64,000 nucleotides of DNA, from NCBI GenBank assembly GCA_964590005.1, contig CAZPVJ010000013.1, forward strand, positions 1 to 64,000, given 5' to 3'. The position numbers were made by a program, and so were the translations under genes. Every line of letters begins with the position of its first letter. Position 1 is the stretch's first letter. Origin of the DNA: CALJFL01 sp964590005 (GTDB lineage Bacteria; Pseudomonadota; Gammaproteobacteria; Pseudomonadales; Halieaceae). A model generated the notes under the pieces. It was given only the letters and a program-made list of their open reading frames with translations, had not been told where the DNA came from and ran no database searches. This document shows, one piece after another, positions 8,957-16,850 of the stretch.

Positions 8957-9640
8957 TTAGAACTTGTAGGCGATGCCCACGTTGTAGACCCAGGGGTCGA
9001 TGTCCACATCAAACTTGACCCGGCCGACATCGGTTTTGATAGTGGCCTCGGTGCTGATGTCGATGTACCAGACGCCGGCATTGATCGCCCAGTGTTCTCC
9101 CAGCGGGATATCAACACCCGCCTGGGCGGCGAGGCCGAAGGAATCACTGAGAGACAGGTCAACCTTTTTCGCGCCCAGCAATGCGTCCAGGGCACCTTCC
9201 AGGTCGCGGTCCACCTCTTCATCAAAGAACAAGGTGTAGTTCAGACCGACACCAAGATAAGGTTGCCAGCCACTGTTACCGCCACGCGGATACCACTGCA
9301 GGCTAAGCGTGGGAGGCAGGTGTTTGGTCGACCCCGCGTCCAGGGGCAAACCCTTGACACTGATATCATGCTCAAACGGGGTTGCAGCAAGCAGCTCCAT
9401 GCCCCAGTTATCGGTGATCATGTAAACCGGAATGATGCCCAGCTGAGTATCGTCGTCTACTTCCACGCCGCGCAGCACTGTTGGCGGCTCTGTGGGCAGT
9501 GTAATCTTGTCGCTGTCGTCATTGGGTGCGACAGTGGTTGCACCTACGCGAATCAGCCAGTCCCCTTCTTCATAGGCATAACTACCGGCACTGGTTCCAG
9601 CCAAAACAGCTACCAACGTTGCCATCAACGCTTTGTTCAT
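8957..9640 (-). CDS. ompW: Outer membrane protein OmpW
   Basis: OmpW is an eight-stranded outer-membrane beta-barrel thought to pass small hydrophobic molecules. The 227-residue product has a signal peptide (MNKALMATLVAVLAGTSAGSYA), the early family segment EGDWLIRVGATTVAPNDDS, the internal NWGMELLAATPFEHDI and HLPPTLSLQWY, and a barrel C-terminus ending in aromatic Phe (VYNVGIAYKF). Start: ATG with GGGAG upstream. The intergenic region behind it has a perfect FNR/Anr-type box at 9724-9737, in line with the oxygen control known for ompW in other gammaproteobacteria. A strong terminator lies downstream. Confidence 0.93.
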   Translation of the reverse strand: MNKALMATLVAVLAGTSAGSYAYEEGDWLIRVGATTVAPNDDSDKITLPTEPPTVLRGVEVDDDTQLGIIPVYMITDNWGMELLAATPFEHDISVKGLPLDAGSTKHLPPTLSLQWYPRGGNSGWQPYLGVGLNYTLFFDEEVDRDLEGALDALLGAKKVDLSLSDSFGLAAQAGVDIPLGEHWAINAGVWYIDISTEATIKTDVGRVKFDVDIDPWVYNVGIAYKF

Positions 9641-9723
9641 TCTTCACTCCCGTAATGGATCAAGGGGTGCAGGGATGCTGCACCAACAGACACCCATGTT
9701 ACGGATGGCCATGATGACGAACA

Positions 9724-9737
9724 TTGATGTCAATCAA
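9724..9737. promoter_or_regulatory. FNR/Anr-type binding site upstream of ompW
   Basis: The sequence TTGATGTCAATCAA is a perfect match to the FNR/Anr/Fnr consensus TTGAT-N4-ATCAA. It is centred about 90 bases upstream of the ompW start codon. No other gene starts nearby on the plus strand. The sequence match is seen; oxygen-responsive control of ompW is inferred, and is consistent with the cbb3 oxidase genes in the same region. Confidence 0.72.
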
Positions 9738-9792
9738 GGGAATGACTTCGACCTGGACTCCGCGCTGGGCGGGGAGTAACGCCCAGAGCAGA

Positions 9793-10461
9793 CTACTGCC
9801 AGGGGTAGTCCAGAGCCATGCCGCAGCCGCGCAAAACCTTACCATTCACAGTGAGGGTTACCTGCGCGGGGTAAGTAGCATCCTGCATGGTGTCTGCACA
9901 TTCCTCATCCACGATCTCGACGATGAGTTCATTGGCTTCGGTAACAGCATGATAGATCCGTCCGGAGGCCACCTCTTCGGCTCCCGGATCAGGCGTCATT
10001 ACCCGGTTCATGCCGTAGTCTCCGACGTAAAGAATCTGGCTGCCGTCACGTATCTCCAGGTGCCAGCCGGGCTCGTTGCCAACGGCGCGGAAGTCTACAC
10101 CCCGCCGGCGCGCATCTTCCCAGGGCGCCCGAGCAGGCTCCAGTCGGCAATCACTGTAACGCTGTGCACCCAGGAACAGGCTGGCTTCTTCGCCCTTGGT
10201 CCAGAAGATCACATCACCCTCCTGATACTTCACCCCCGAGGCGCTGCGTACCTGCGAGAGCACGAGGTACTCATCCTCAAGCCAAATAGCCATCTCACCG
10301 GGACCGACTCTGGCGAGAAACTCATAACCGGCACACTCGTAAACCAGGGTCGTTCCCATGGGCCTGGGATCAGCTAAAAACGGTTCAGCGGTATCGCGAG
10401 TCTGACCACTGCCGCAGGCTGCAAGGAACAATGCCCCAACCGGTAACCAACGATGAAACAT
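9793..10461 (-). CDS. MliC-type lipoprotein with second COG3650-like domain
   Basis: The 222-residue product is a predicted lipoprotein: MFHRWLPVGALFLAACGSG has a lipobox (LAAC) with the lipidated Cys at residue 16. The first half (TLVYECAGYEFLARVGPGEM and following) resembles the MliC C-type lysozyme inhibitor beta-barrel, whose members protect the cell wall from host lysozyme. The second half (GVDFRAVGNEPGWHLEI ... EECADTMQDATYPAQVTL ... LRGCGMAL) resembles the uncharacterised COG3650 domain. Start: the frame is open to 10539, but the ATG at 10461 follows GGAG and gives a proper lipoprotein signal. It ends 152 bases before ompW. Domain calls are from motif resemblance and need a profile search. 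Confidence 0.75.
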   Translation of the reverse strand: MFHRWLPVGALFLAACGSGQTRDTAEPFLADPRPMGTTLVYECAGYEFLARVGPGEMAIWLEDEYLVLSQVRSASGVKYQEGDVIFWTKGEEASLFLGAQRYSDCRLEPARAPWEDARRRGVDFRAVGNEPGWHLEIRDGSQILYVGDYGMNRVMTPDPGAEEVASGRIYHAVTEANELIVEIVDEECADTMQDATYPAQVTLTVNGKVLRGCGMALDYPWQ

Positions 10462-10462
10462 A

Positions 10463-11401
10463 TCAATCTCCGGCGGCTGGCGCCGCTTTGTTAGTGCTGG
10501 CTTCAAGGCGTTTGACATGGCGCGCCCGTCGATAACCATCGGCGGTCACCAGCGCCAATCCAACCCAAACCAGACCGAAGGCGACCATTTGCGCAGGGAC
10601 CAGTGGCTCACCGAAGACCAGCACAGCCACCAGGAGTTGCGCGGTGGGCCCTATGTAGAACACCAGGCCAAGTGCGGTGAGCGGCAATAAACGACTGGCC
10701 GCTACATAGGTCATCAGCGGTATGGCACTGAAAAAACCTGAACCGACCAGAAACAGGTCAACCCGCAGGCCATGATCGCCAAAACCCCCGCCTTCGCGGT
10801 AGATCAACCAGGCTATGGCGAAGGGCAACATCATCAGCGCCTCCAGCAGCAGACCTTCGACGGATCCAATGGCGACCCCCTTTCGAATCGCACCATAGAG
10901 GCCGAAGCTGAGCGCCAGACTGAGAGCCACGATGGGCAAACCGCCGTAGTAATTGATCTGCACCAGCACAGCGGCAACGGCAAAGCCCACCCCCCATTTC
11001 TGGGCTGTATCGATACGCTCACCAAATAGTGTGAGGCCAATAACGACATTGACCAGGGGTAGCAGGAAATAACCGAGGCTTGCCTCGGTGGCCTGCTCAT
11101 GCGTCACCGCCCACAGGAACACACCCCAGTTAGCTGCGCTGAACAGGGCGGCGCCAGCCATAATCACCAGCGTGCGCGGTTGCCGCAATAAGCGCAGGGT
11201 AGCGGTAAGTCGTCGGGCAACCAACAGCGTCAACACCACGGCCACGACCGTCCAGAGCGCGCGATGAGCCAGCATATCGCGGGTATCCACCGCCTCGAGC
11301 TGTACCCAGTACAGGGCCGCGAATCCCCAGATCAGGTAGGCCGTGACACCCAGCAGGGTGCCTCGTCGCTCATCGCTGATGTTGGTTGGCAGGAAAGACA
11401 T
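10463..11401 (-). CDS. rarD: EamA-family permease, RarD type
   Basis: The 312-residue product is a ten-helix DMT-superfamily transporter of the RarD subgroup. It starts RRGTLLGVTAYLIWGFAALYW, close to the RarD N-terminus, and has the internal signature NWGVFLWAVTHEQATEASLGYF (given here in part) and PLTALGLVFYIGPTAQLLVA. RarD was named from a chloramphenicol-sensitivity phenotype; the physiological substrate is unknown. The basic C-terminal tail (RRARHVKRLEAS) is cytoplasmic. It lies one base upstream of the MliC-like lipoprotein gene and is likely co-transcribed with it. Confidence 0.88.
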   Translation of the reverse strand: MSFLPTNISDERRGTLLGVTAYLIWGFAALYWVQLEAVDTRDMLAHRALWTVVAVVLTLLVARRLTATLRLLRQPRTLVIMAGAALFSAANWGVFLWAVTHEQATEASLGYFLLPLVNVVIGLTLFGERIDTAQKWGVGFAVAAVLVQINYYGGLPIVALSLALSFGLYGAIRKGVAIGSVEGLLLEALMMLPFAIAWLIYREGGGFGDHGLRVDLFLVGSGFFSAIPLMTYVAASRLLPLTALGLVFYIGPTAQLLVAVLVFGEPLVPAQMVAFGLVWVGLALVTADGYRRARHVKRLEASTNKAAPAAGD

Positions 11402-11410
11402 CTACTTGGC

Positions 11411-12133
11411 TTAAAGACTGTCCAGGAAAGAGAGCGCTATCATACGCGCGGCCAACAAAGTGACAAGTAGCTTGAACCAGCGCTGAAAGTCCAGCTGTGG
11501 AACAAAAGGGCGCAGGCGGGTACCCACCCAGGAACCCGCCACACTGGCAAAGACCATACCCGCAATCAACCACCACCACGGGCCAAAGCTGAAGCCTATC
11601 AGGGCGAACGCCAACGCCTTTACGATATGATTAATACTCATGTACACCGCGGTGTTGACCACCAGCCAGTCACGCTGGATATTACGACGAGCAAGTACCG
11701 CAGCGCCCAGCGGCCCCGTCGCTCCGGCCAACATGCCAAGGCCGGTCTGGTAAAAACCCAATAACAACAGGGAAAACTGTCCGCCCCCTTTTGGCGTCGG
11801 CAACGGCACCCACGTCAATGCAATAATAAGCAGGCCGATGATGGCCGGCAGCCACCGCAGTTCGAGATTGGCGTAGATTCCGCCACCCAGGATTGCTCCG
11901 ACTATGGCGCCAGCACTGACAGCAGGGACCAGTGTCCAGTCGATGTGGCGCCAGCCAAAGGCGCCCCGCGACACATTACTGGCCAATTGCACAACAGCAT
12001 GTAACGGTATGATAGCGGCAGTGGGGATAAGGCCAGGCATTAACGCAATCAGCAGCACCCCGCCACCCATACCGATAATTCCTGTGAGACAGGAGGTGAA
12101 AAAGGCAACCGGGACAAGCAGTAGTTCGGTCAC
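11411..12133 (-). CDS. TauE/SafE-family membrane transporter
   Basis: The 240-residue product has about eight hydrophobic segments and the TauE/SafE signatures near the start (LTGIIGMGGGVLLIALMPG) and in the second half (GMLAGATGPLGAAVLAR). The family exports or imports organosulfur and related anions such as sulfoacetate or sulfite. The GTG start overlaps the stop of the GST gene upstream by four bases (GTGA), so the two are translationally coupled. The substrate cannot be read from the sequence. It is a different subfamily from the protein at 6736-7452. Confidence 0.85.
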   Translation of the reverse strand: MTELLLVPVAFFTSCLTGIIGMGGGVLLIALMPGLIPTAAIIPLHAVVQLASNVSRGAFGWRHIDWTLVPAVSAGAIVGAILGGGIYANLELRWLPAIIGLLIIALTWVPLPTPKGGGQFSLLLLGFYQTGLGMLAGATGPLGAAVLARRNIQRDWLVVNTAVYMSINHIVKALAFALIGFSFGPWWWLIAGMVFASVAGSWVGTRLRPFVPQLDFQRWFKLLVTLLAARMIALSFLDSL

Positions 12134-12798
12134 CCGGGTTCGACGCCCGCCTCGTCCTGCTCGACTATCCAGGTTTCAGTTGCAGCAGCAGACAACCACT
12201 CTCGCAACTCTGGATCAGCAAGCGCATGCTCACAGTACGCGCGGATATCCTCGGGCAAGGCAACCTCGTAACCCTGGAAGCGAATAACGACCGGGGCGAA
12301 CATGGCGTCAGCGAGACTGTATTGACCCAGTAACCAGCCGCCGGCATCCGCATGACATGCCAGGCTATCTGACCACAGGGTCCACATCCTCTCGAGGTCC
12401 GCCATAAGCGCCCCATCGATGGGGATCCGGCGGCCACTGGCCCTGCAATTCATCGGCATGCGTGCGCGCAGTTGGCTGAATCCACTGTGCATTTCCGCCA
12501 CCATGGAGCGACCCATGGCGCGACTGGCCACATCCTCCGGCCATAATTCACCGTCGGCAAACTGCTCGTTGACGTACTCGCCTATCGCCATCGAGTCCCA
12601 GATGCACTGGCCGTCATGCCACAATACCGGCACCCGACCCGAAGGGGAGTAATCTGCTATGCGCTCGGCAAATTCCGGGGTATCAAGGGGTAGCAGTACG
12701 GTATCAAACTCCACCCGGCTTTTGCGCAGGGGCAGCCAGGCCCGGAGCGACCAGGACGAATAGTTTCTGTTGCCGATAACAAGCTGCACGTCACTCAC
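12130..12798 (-). CDS. Glutathione S-transferase family protein
   Basis: The 222-residue product starts LVIGNRNYSSWSLRAWLPLR, the thioredoxin-fold N-terminus of a GST subfamily in which the Ser after NYS is the likely catalytic residue. SGRVPVLWHDGQCIWDSMAI carries the cis-Pro and the Asp-Ser that binds the glutathione gamma-glutamyl group. The C-terminal half is helical. The family is often annotated as YfcF-like or maleylacetoacetate-isomerase-like GST. The GTG start follows GGGAG. Coupling to the TauE/SafE gene suggests joint handling of a thiol or sulfur compound, but this is only inference. Confidence 0.85.
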   Translation of the reverse strand: MSDVQLVIGNRNYSSWSLRAWLPLRKSRVEFDTVLLPLDTPEFAERIADYSPSGRVPVLWHDGQCIWDSMAIGEYVNEQFADGELWPEDVASRAMGRSMVAEMHSGFSQLRARMPMNCRASGRRIPIDGALMADLERMWTLWSDSLACHADAGGWLLGQYSLADAMFAPVVIRFQGYEVALPEDIRAYCEHALADPELREWLSAAATETWIVEQDEAGVEPG

Positions 12799-12882
12799 TG
12801 GACTCTCCCGGGTAATAGCCCTGACAGACAGCCCACGTTAACGCAGACCCGTCAGGAGTCAACCTTGCAGCGGGGGTGGGCT

Positions 12883-13716
12883 TTAGCCGTGTTGCAGGAA
12901 ATCCAGGCAGGCACGGTTGAACATATCCTCGTGTTCGACCATGACCCAGTGACCACACTCGGAAACGAGGATAAGTCGCAATTGGCTGGTATTGTGGGCC
13001 AGCGCAATCATCCCGCTTTCGGGCATCATGTTTTCATTGAGGCCCCAGAAGCCCAATACCGGGCACTGCAACTCCCGCAGGCGCTCGGTGAGCACTGGTA
13101 CCTGCATAGTCGCCATCACGTGGCCATTCATGATTTGCATTATCTGCATGCGCTCTGCCACCAGTTCGTCAGTGGCATGGGCGGGGTTGTACATCAGGCT
13201 GGTGGCAAACAGGTCCTTCATAATCTCAGGGGTTACTGCCTCACCGGAACTGAATACCTGGAATACCTTCTGCATCCCCGGCATCTGTTGGTACTCGGGC
13301 ATCTCGCTCAGGCCGCCCGGAGCCATGAGCACCAGCTTCTCCACCAGTTCCGGATAGTCCAAAGCCAGGCCGATGGCGATAGCCCCGCCCAGTGAATTCC
13401 CCAGCACGGTACAGCGCTCCACACCGGCGACATCCAGGGTCTGCTTGATACACTCAACAAAAAACGACAGTGGGTGATCCCGATCATCGGGCTTGTCTGA
13501 AAACCCGTAACCAATCAGATCGGGAACGACACAGCGATAACCCGCGTCCACAAGTGCCGGGTAGTTCCCTTTAAAATTGCTGTGCCCACTGGCTCCGGGT
13601 CCAGAGCCATGCAGAAACACCACCACGTCCCCTTCACCTTCGTCGATGTAGTGTATGCGGTAACCATTGGCGCAATCGGCATAGTTACCCTCAGGCAGGA
13701 GGCCTTTCATCGTCAT
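12883..13716 (-). CDS. Alpha/beta hydrolase, meta-cleavage-product (C-C bond) hydrolase type
   Basis: The 277-residue product resembles BphD/HsaD-type hydrolases that cleave ring-fission products: an oxyanion segment FLHGSGPGASGHSNF, the nucleophile elbow VLGNSLGGA (Ser108) and the terminal SECGHWVMVEHEDMFNR (His256). The residue expected to be the catalytic Asp is Glu228 in FWGLNENMMP. The gene lies just downstream of an HsaA-like flavin monooxygenase on the same strand, and both lie downstream of an SDR gene, which fits a catabolic unit for an aromatic or steroid-like ring. No extradiol dioxygenase, the enzyme that would make its substrate, is found nearby. Start ATG at 13716 has AGGA at nine bases; an in-frame ATG at 13710 is possible. 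Confidence 0.82.
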   Translation of the reverse strand: MTMKGLLPEGNYADCANGYRIHYIDEGEGDVVVFLHGSGPGASGHSNFKGNYPALVDAGYRCVVPDLIGYGFSDKPDDRDHPLSFFVECIKQTLDVAGVERCTVLGNSLGGAIAIGLALDYPELVEKLVLMAPGGLSEMPEYQQMPGMQKVFQVFSSGEAVTPEIMKDLFATSLMYNPAHATDELVAERMQIMQIMNGHVMATMQVPVLTERLRELQCPVLGFWGLNENMMPESGMIALAHNTSQLRLILVSECGHWVMVEHEDMFNRACLDFLQHG

Positions 13717-13742
13717 AGTGTCTGTTCCTGGGTCCGGGGGCG

Positions 13743-14969
13743 TTAAATCGCGTAATCGATAGTGTCTTCGCCAAACAGCACGCCGCCCATATTAACGGCA
13801 AAAGGGTTAGCGTGATTGGCCACGTGGGCCTGGCTGGCAAGAATATCCAGATGGATTGCCAACAGTTCACTGCCGTTGCGAATCCCACCACTACCGGCAG
13901 CTTTCAACATCTTGCCGGACAACTCCAGACAGCGATCGGCGACTACAGCGGAGTCATAGCGGTAGCGAACGCGATCCTCGACAGGAATGGGGCGCCCTGT
14001 CCGGTTACAGTCCATCACCGCGTCGAAGTTGCGAACCATGGTCAGTTTCATTTCCTCTATCGACGAATTCACTTCGGCCGCCAGCTTGCGGACGAAGGGG
14101 TCATCTTTCATTTTTACCGGCCCGGCTACGCGGGTCTTGGCGACCTCGATAAACGCATCCAGCTGGCCCTGCAACGCACCCAGGCTCGCGGTACATACTG
14201 CGCGCACGAATACCTGCATAAACGGCATTCGGTACAGTGGCGCGTCGTTGACCGCATTACCGGGATTATCGCAGAGATAACCGTCCATGGACTTGTGGGT
14301 TCGGTGCTCCGGCACAAACGCATTATCGACCACCACGTCGTGACTGCCGGTTCCCTGCAGACCGACCACATCCCAGTTATCGACAATCTCGTAGTCGCTT
14401 ATCGGCACCAGGAAGGTGCGGTAATTGGCCATATCAAAAGGCGCATCGGCGGTAGGCACCACCGCACCCAGGAAGGCCCACTGACAATGCTCGGAGCCAC
14501 TGGAAAAGCTCCAGCGGCCGCTCAGGCGAAAACCACCCTCAACCACTTCCACCTTGCCTACTGGCGCATAGGAGGAGGAAATGAGGACGGAGGCGTCATC
14601 GGCCCAGACATCTTGAGCCGCGCGATCATCGAATACGGCCAACTGCCAGTTGTGAACGGCAACGACACCCAGGACCCAGGCACTGGACATGCAATGCCGC
14701 GCCACCTCCAGTCCCACCGTATAGAACACCTGCGGGTCCATGGCGTAACCACCCCACTGCTCGGGCTGCAATATTTTGAAGAAGCCGGCCTGCCTGAAAT
14801 CCTCGATAGTTTCATCGGGGACCCGGCGCAACGCTTTGCATTGGGCGGCGCGCTCGCGCAGAACCGGACCCATTTCGCGAGCGGCTCTGATCAGCTGTTC
14901 AGCTCGGGCGGATCCCAGGCTGTACTCAGATGCAGCATTGTCGGCGGATAACTCATGGTGGACTGTCAT
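13743..14969 (-). CDS. Acyl-CoA-dehydrogenase-fold flavin-dependent monooxygenase (HsaA-like)
   Basis: The 408-residue product has the acyl-CoA dehydrogenase fold but matches the two-component hydroxylase branch (HsaA, HpaH-like group D monooxygenases), which uses reduced flavin from a partner reductase to hydroxylate a phenol. Seen are VPDETIEDFRQAGFFKILQP, EQWGGY, the substrate-binding WSFSSGSEHCQW, GTGSHDVVVDNAFVPEH and the closing AAGSGGIRNGSELLAIHLD. Start: the frame is open to 14999, but ATG at 14969 has GGGAG eight bases upstream. It is followed by the C-C hydrolase gene after 26 bases. A flavin reductase partner is not evident in the window. Confidence 0.82.
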   Translation of the reverse strand: MTVHHELSADNAASEYSLGSARAEQLIRAAREMGPVLRERAAQCKALRRVPDETIEDFRQAGFFKILQPEQWGGYAMDPQVFYTVGLEVARHCMSSAWVLGVVAVHNWQLAVFDDRAAQDVWADDASVLISSSYAPVGKVEVVEGGFRLSGRWSFSSGSEHCQWAFLGAVVPTADAPFDMANYRTFLVPISDYEIVDNWDVVGLQGTGSHDVVVDNAFVPEHRTHKSMDGYLCDNPGNAVNDAPLYRMPFMQVFVRAVCTASLGALQGQLDAFIEVAKTRVAGPVKMKDDPFVRKLAAEVNSSIEEMKLTMVRNFDAVMDCNRTGRPIPVEDRVRYRYDSAVVADRCLELSGKMLKAAGSGGIRNGSELLAIHLDILASQAHVANHANPFAVNMGGVLFGEDTIDYAI

Positions 14970-15018
14970 AGTGTTACTCCCGTGTGTTGCTTTGACCACG
15001 TTCTGACAAGATTAAACC

Positions 15019-15038
15019 GCCAGCTCCCTCACGCTGGC
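15019..15038 (-). terminator. Hairpin after the SDR gene
   Basis: Minus-strand arms GCCAGC and GCTGGC are separated by eight bases and followed by GGTTTAATCTT. It lies about 45 bases beyond the SDR stop and 50 bases before the start of the monooxygenase gene. The T run is broken, so it is a weak terminator candidate at best. Confidence 0.35.
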
Positions 15039-15081
15039 ATCCTTCATTTGAGGTATTTTCGTATCTTATTGATTTTATTAA

Positions 15082-15945
15082 CTATTCCACCACCGCATCA
15101 CCGTACTCCGTGGTCCCCCCGAAGAACGCACGGTGCGAGGGAGGCTGTGCCCCGTTGACATCGACAACGCCGTATTGCTCAGCAAGTTCCGCACCTATCC
15201 ATACCCTGCCGCTACGCTGCATCATATCGGGGTCGTCGGCCAGCGCCTGGATAACACGACCGGTAAACTCAGGGTGTTCCGAGGTAGCCGCCAGACCCGC
15301 ATATTTCTCTGGCTCGGCATCCATCACGGCCTGCGTTCTTTCGGTCAGAAGCAGTCCCATCCAGATCGACACCACGGCCACGTGATGAGGACGAAAATCG
15401 TAGGCCATGTCGTGCGCCATTTTGTCGACGGCCGCTTTACCGGCCCCGTAGGCAGGACCATGCATGTAAATACGACCGCCAAACGACGAGGTATTCACTA
15501 CCAGGCCCCCGCCATTAGCCAGTAGCAAAGGCGCTGCATACCAGCTCGCCGTATAGTAAGAGCGCATGCCGACATCCCAGATATCGGTAAGCGCCAGGGG
15601 CTTCTCCCAGAAGGGGCCCGACTGGGTCAGCGCATCGTGCAAAGTGGTTGCATTATTGACCAGTATGTCCAGCCTGCCCTGTTCTTCACGCACACGCTCA
15701 AAGAGTGCAGCGACCTGTTCATCGTCACTGTGATCACACTGCACCGGGATGCCTTTGCCGCCCACCGCAGTGACCTCCCTGGCAGTAGCGCCAATGGTAC
15801 CGGGAAGTGGCGCGGCGCCCTCCTCCTCGGTCCGCCCGGTCAGGTAGACAGTGGCGCCGCTGGCGCCCAGCGCTACCGCAATACCCTTACCCGCTCCGCG
15901 GCTGGCGCCGGTGACTACAACAACCCTGTCTTTACCGTGATGCAT
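15082..15945 (-). CDS. Short-chain dehydrogenase/reductase, DHRS1-like
   Basis: The 287-residue product is a classical SDR: the nucleotide-binding TGASRGAGKG (12-21), the NNAT stabilising motif near 97-100, Ser153/154 in NTSSFGG, and the catalytic Tyr166-x-x-x-Lys170 in YGAGK. The long insert after the first Rossmann turn (TGRTEEEGAAPLPGTIGATA) and the extended C-terminus resemble the DHRS1 subgroup. Start: the frame is open to 15975, but ATG at 15945 is preceded by GGAGGTAAGT, an excellent ribosome site. It is upstream of the HsaA-like gene on the same strand. The substrate is unknown, probably a hydroxy-acyl or ring alcohol. Confidence 0.87.
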   Translation of the reverse strand: MHHGKDRVVVVTGASRGAGKGIAVALGASGATVYLTGRTEEEGAAPLPGTIGATAREVTAVGGKGIPVQCDHSDDEQVAALFERVREEQGRLDILVNNATTLHDALTQSGPFWEKPLALTDIWDVGMRSYYTASWYAAPLLLANGGGLVVNTSSFGGRIYMHGPAYGAGKAAVDKMAHDMAYDFRPHHVAVVSIWMGLLLTERTQAVMDAEPEKYAGLAATSEHPEFTGRVIQALADDPDMMQRSGRVWIGAELAEQYGVVDVNGAQPPSHRAFFGGTTEYGDAVVE

Positions 15946-16066
15946 ACTTACCTCCGGACAAAGTAACTTTGCCACCTTCAGGAATTTCTCCTACTATCGC
16001 CCAACTATCCTAGGGCTGCGATAAAGGCCCGCCAAGCCGGGACCCACTCAATTCGGCCAAACTGTT

Positions 16067-16846
16067 ATGCCAGTACCGACAAAATGCCTCGCAACCGCTG
16101 CGGCGCCCGTGAGACTCGTGGTCTCGCTGTGGGTCGCATTTTGGCAGCTGTCCGTGCAAGCCCAATCGACCGCGGAAACCAGCCACGAAGCACGTCTCGC
16201 CTATTCCGCCCAATCACCGGCCTGGCTCAGGACGGTGGGAAAACTGGATGTGCCGGGCTACCGAATAGAACAAGGTCGACGTGTGCACCATCGCGAAAAC
16301 TGCACTGCGACACTACTGGGTACTAGCGAAGACGCTCGTCACATTGTCACCGCCTGGCACTGCCTGGAGTACTACCAGGACCTGAGTATGAAGATCAGCT
16401 TCAGTCTGCCGCATTTTAGTCCACATCCTGTAGTCCGCCAGGCAAGACGCCTGGCAGACGGGGGCGGTATGAGTGCCGACTGGGCCATTCTTGAATTGAT
16501 CGAACCAGTGGCGTTCGGCCCAGTGCCCGCGCTCACTTTCGACGGTGGCCAGGACACGCCTGAGGCGGCGCTGGTTATGGCGGGTTATTCACGGGATGCC
16601 GGCCTGGGTGGTTCCGGCGAGACACTCACCTATCACAAGGATTGCCGAGAACTGGGGCAATACCGTGGTTACGCGCTGACCAATTGCCAGGCCTACAAGG
16701 GCGCCTCCGGGGGACCCGTGGTCCGCTACTCCAGCGATGGAATTCCCTACCTCGCGGGCGTGATTTCGGAGGGTAATGGCGAAGACACCAGTACCTACGT
16801 ACCGGTCGCCAGGTTCCGCGCCTCGCTGAAACGCTTGCTGAACTGA
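16067..16846 (+). CDS. Secreted trypsin-like (S1 family) serine protease
   Basis: The 259-residue product has an N-terminal signal-like hydrophobic segment (about 14-30, ending SVQAQ) and a chymotrypsin-fold domain with a complete triad: His98 in IVTAWHC, Asp138 in SADWAILEL and Ser214 in KGASGGPVV. Cys79 and Cys99 flank the His region and C193 and C207 precede the Ser, as expected for disulfides of a secreted enzyme. There is no PDZ domain, so it is not a DegP/HtrA type. It is transcribed alone, divergent from the SDR and convergent with the ThDP enzyme gene. Substrate unknown. Confidence 0.83.
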   Translation: MPVPTKCLATAAAPVRLVVSLWVAFWQLSVQAQSTAETSHEARLAYSAQSPAWLRTVGKLDVPGYRIEQGRRVHHRENCTATLLGTSEDARHIVTAWHCLEYYQDLSMKISFSLPHFSPHPVVRQARRLADGGGMSADWAILELIEPVAFGPVPALTFDGGQDTPEAALVMAGYSRDAGLGGSGETLTYHKDCRELGQYRGYALTNCQAYKGASGGPVVRYSSDGIPYLAGVISEGNGEDTSTYVPVARFRASLKRLLN

Positions 16847-16850
16847 GTGT

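Noticed and set aside
8951..9655. Open plus-strand frame of 234 codons
   Set aside because: Antisense to ompW along its whole length, without a ribosome site or family motif.
13812..14951. Open plus-strand frame of 379 codons
   Set aside because: It is exactly antisense to the HsaA-like monooxygenase gene, has no recognisable motifs and an atypical His/Arg-rich composition; a shadow of GC-rich codon use.
16067..16846. Serine protease considered as a DegP/HtrA family member
   Set aside because: There is no PDZ domain, the protein is only 259 residues long, and the spacing of the triad is that of secreted trypsin-like enzymes.
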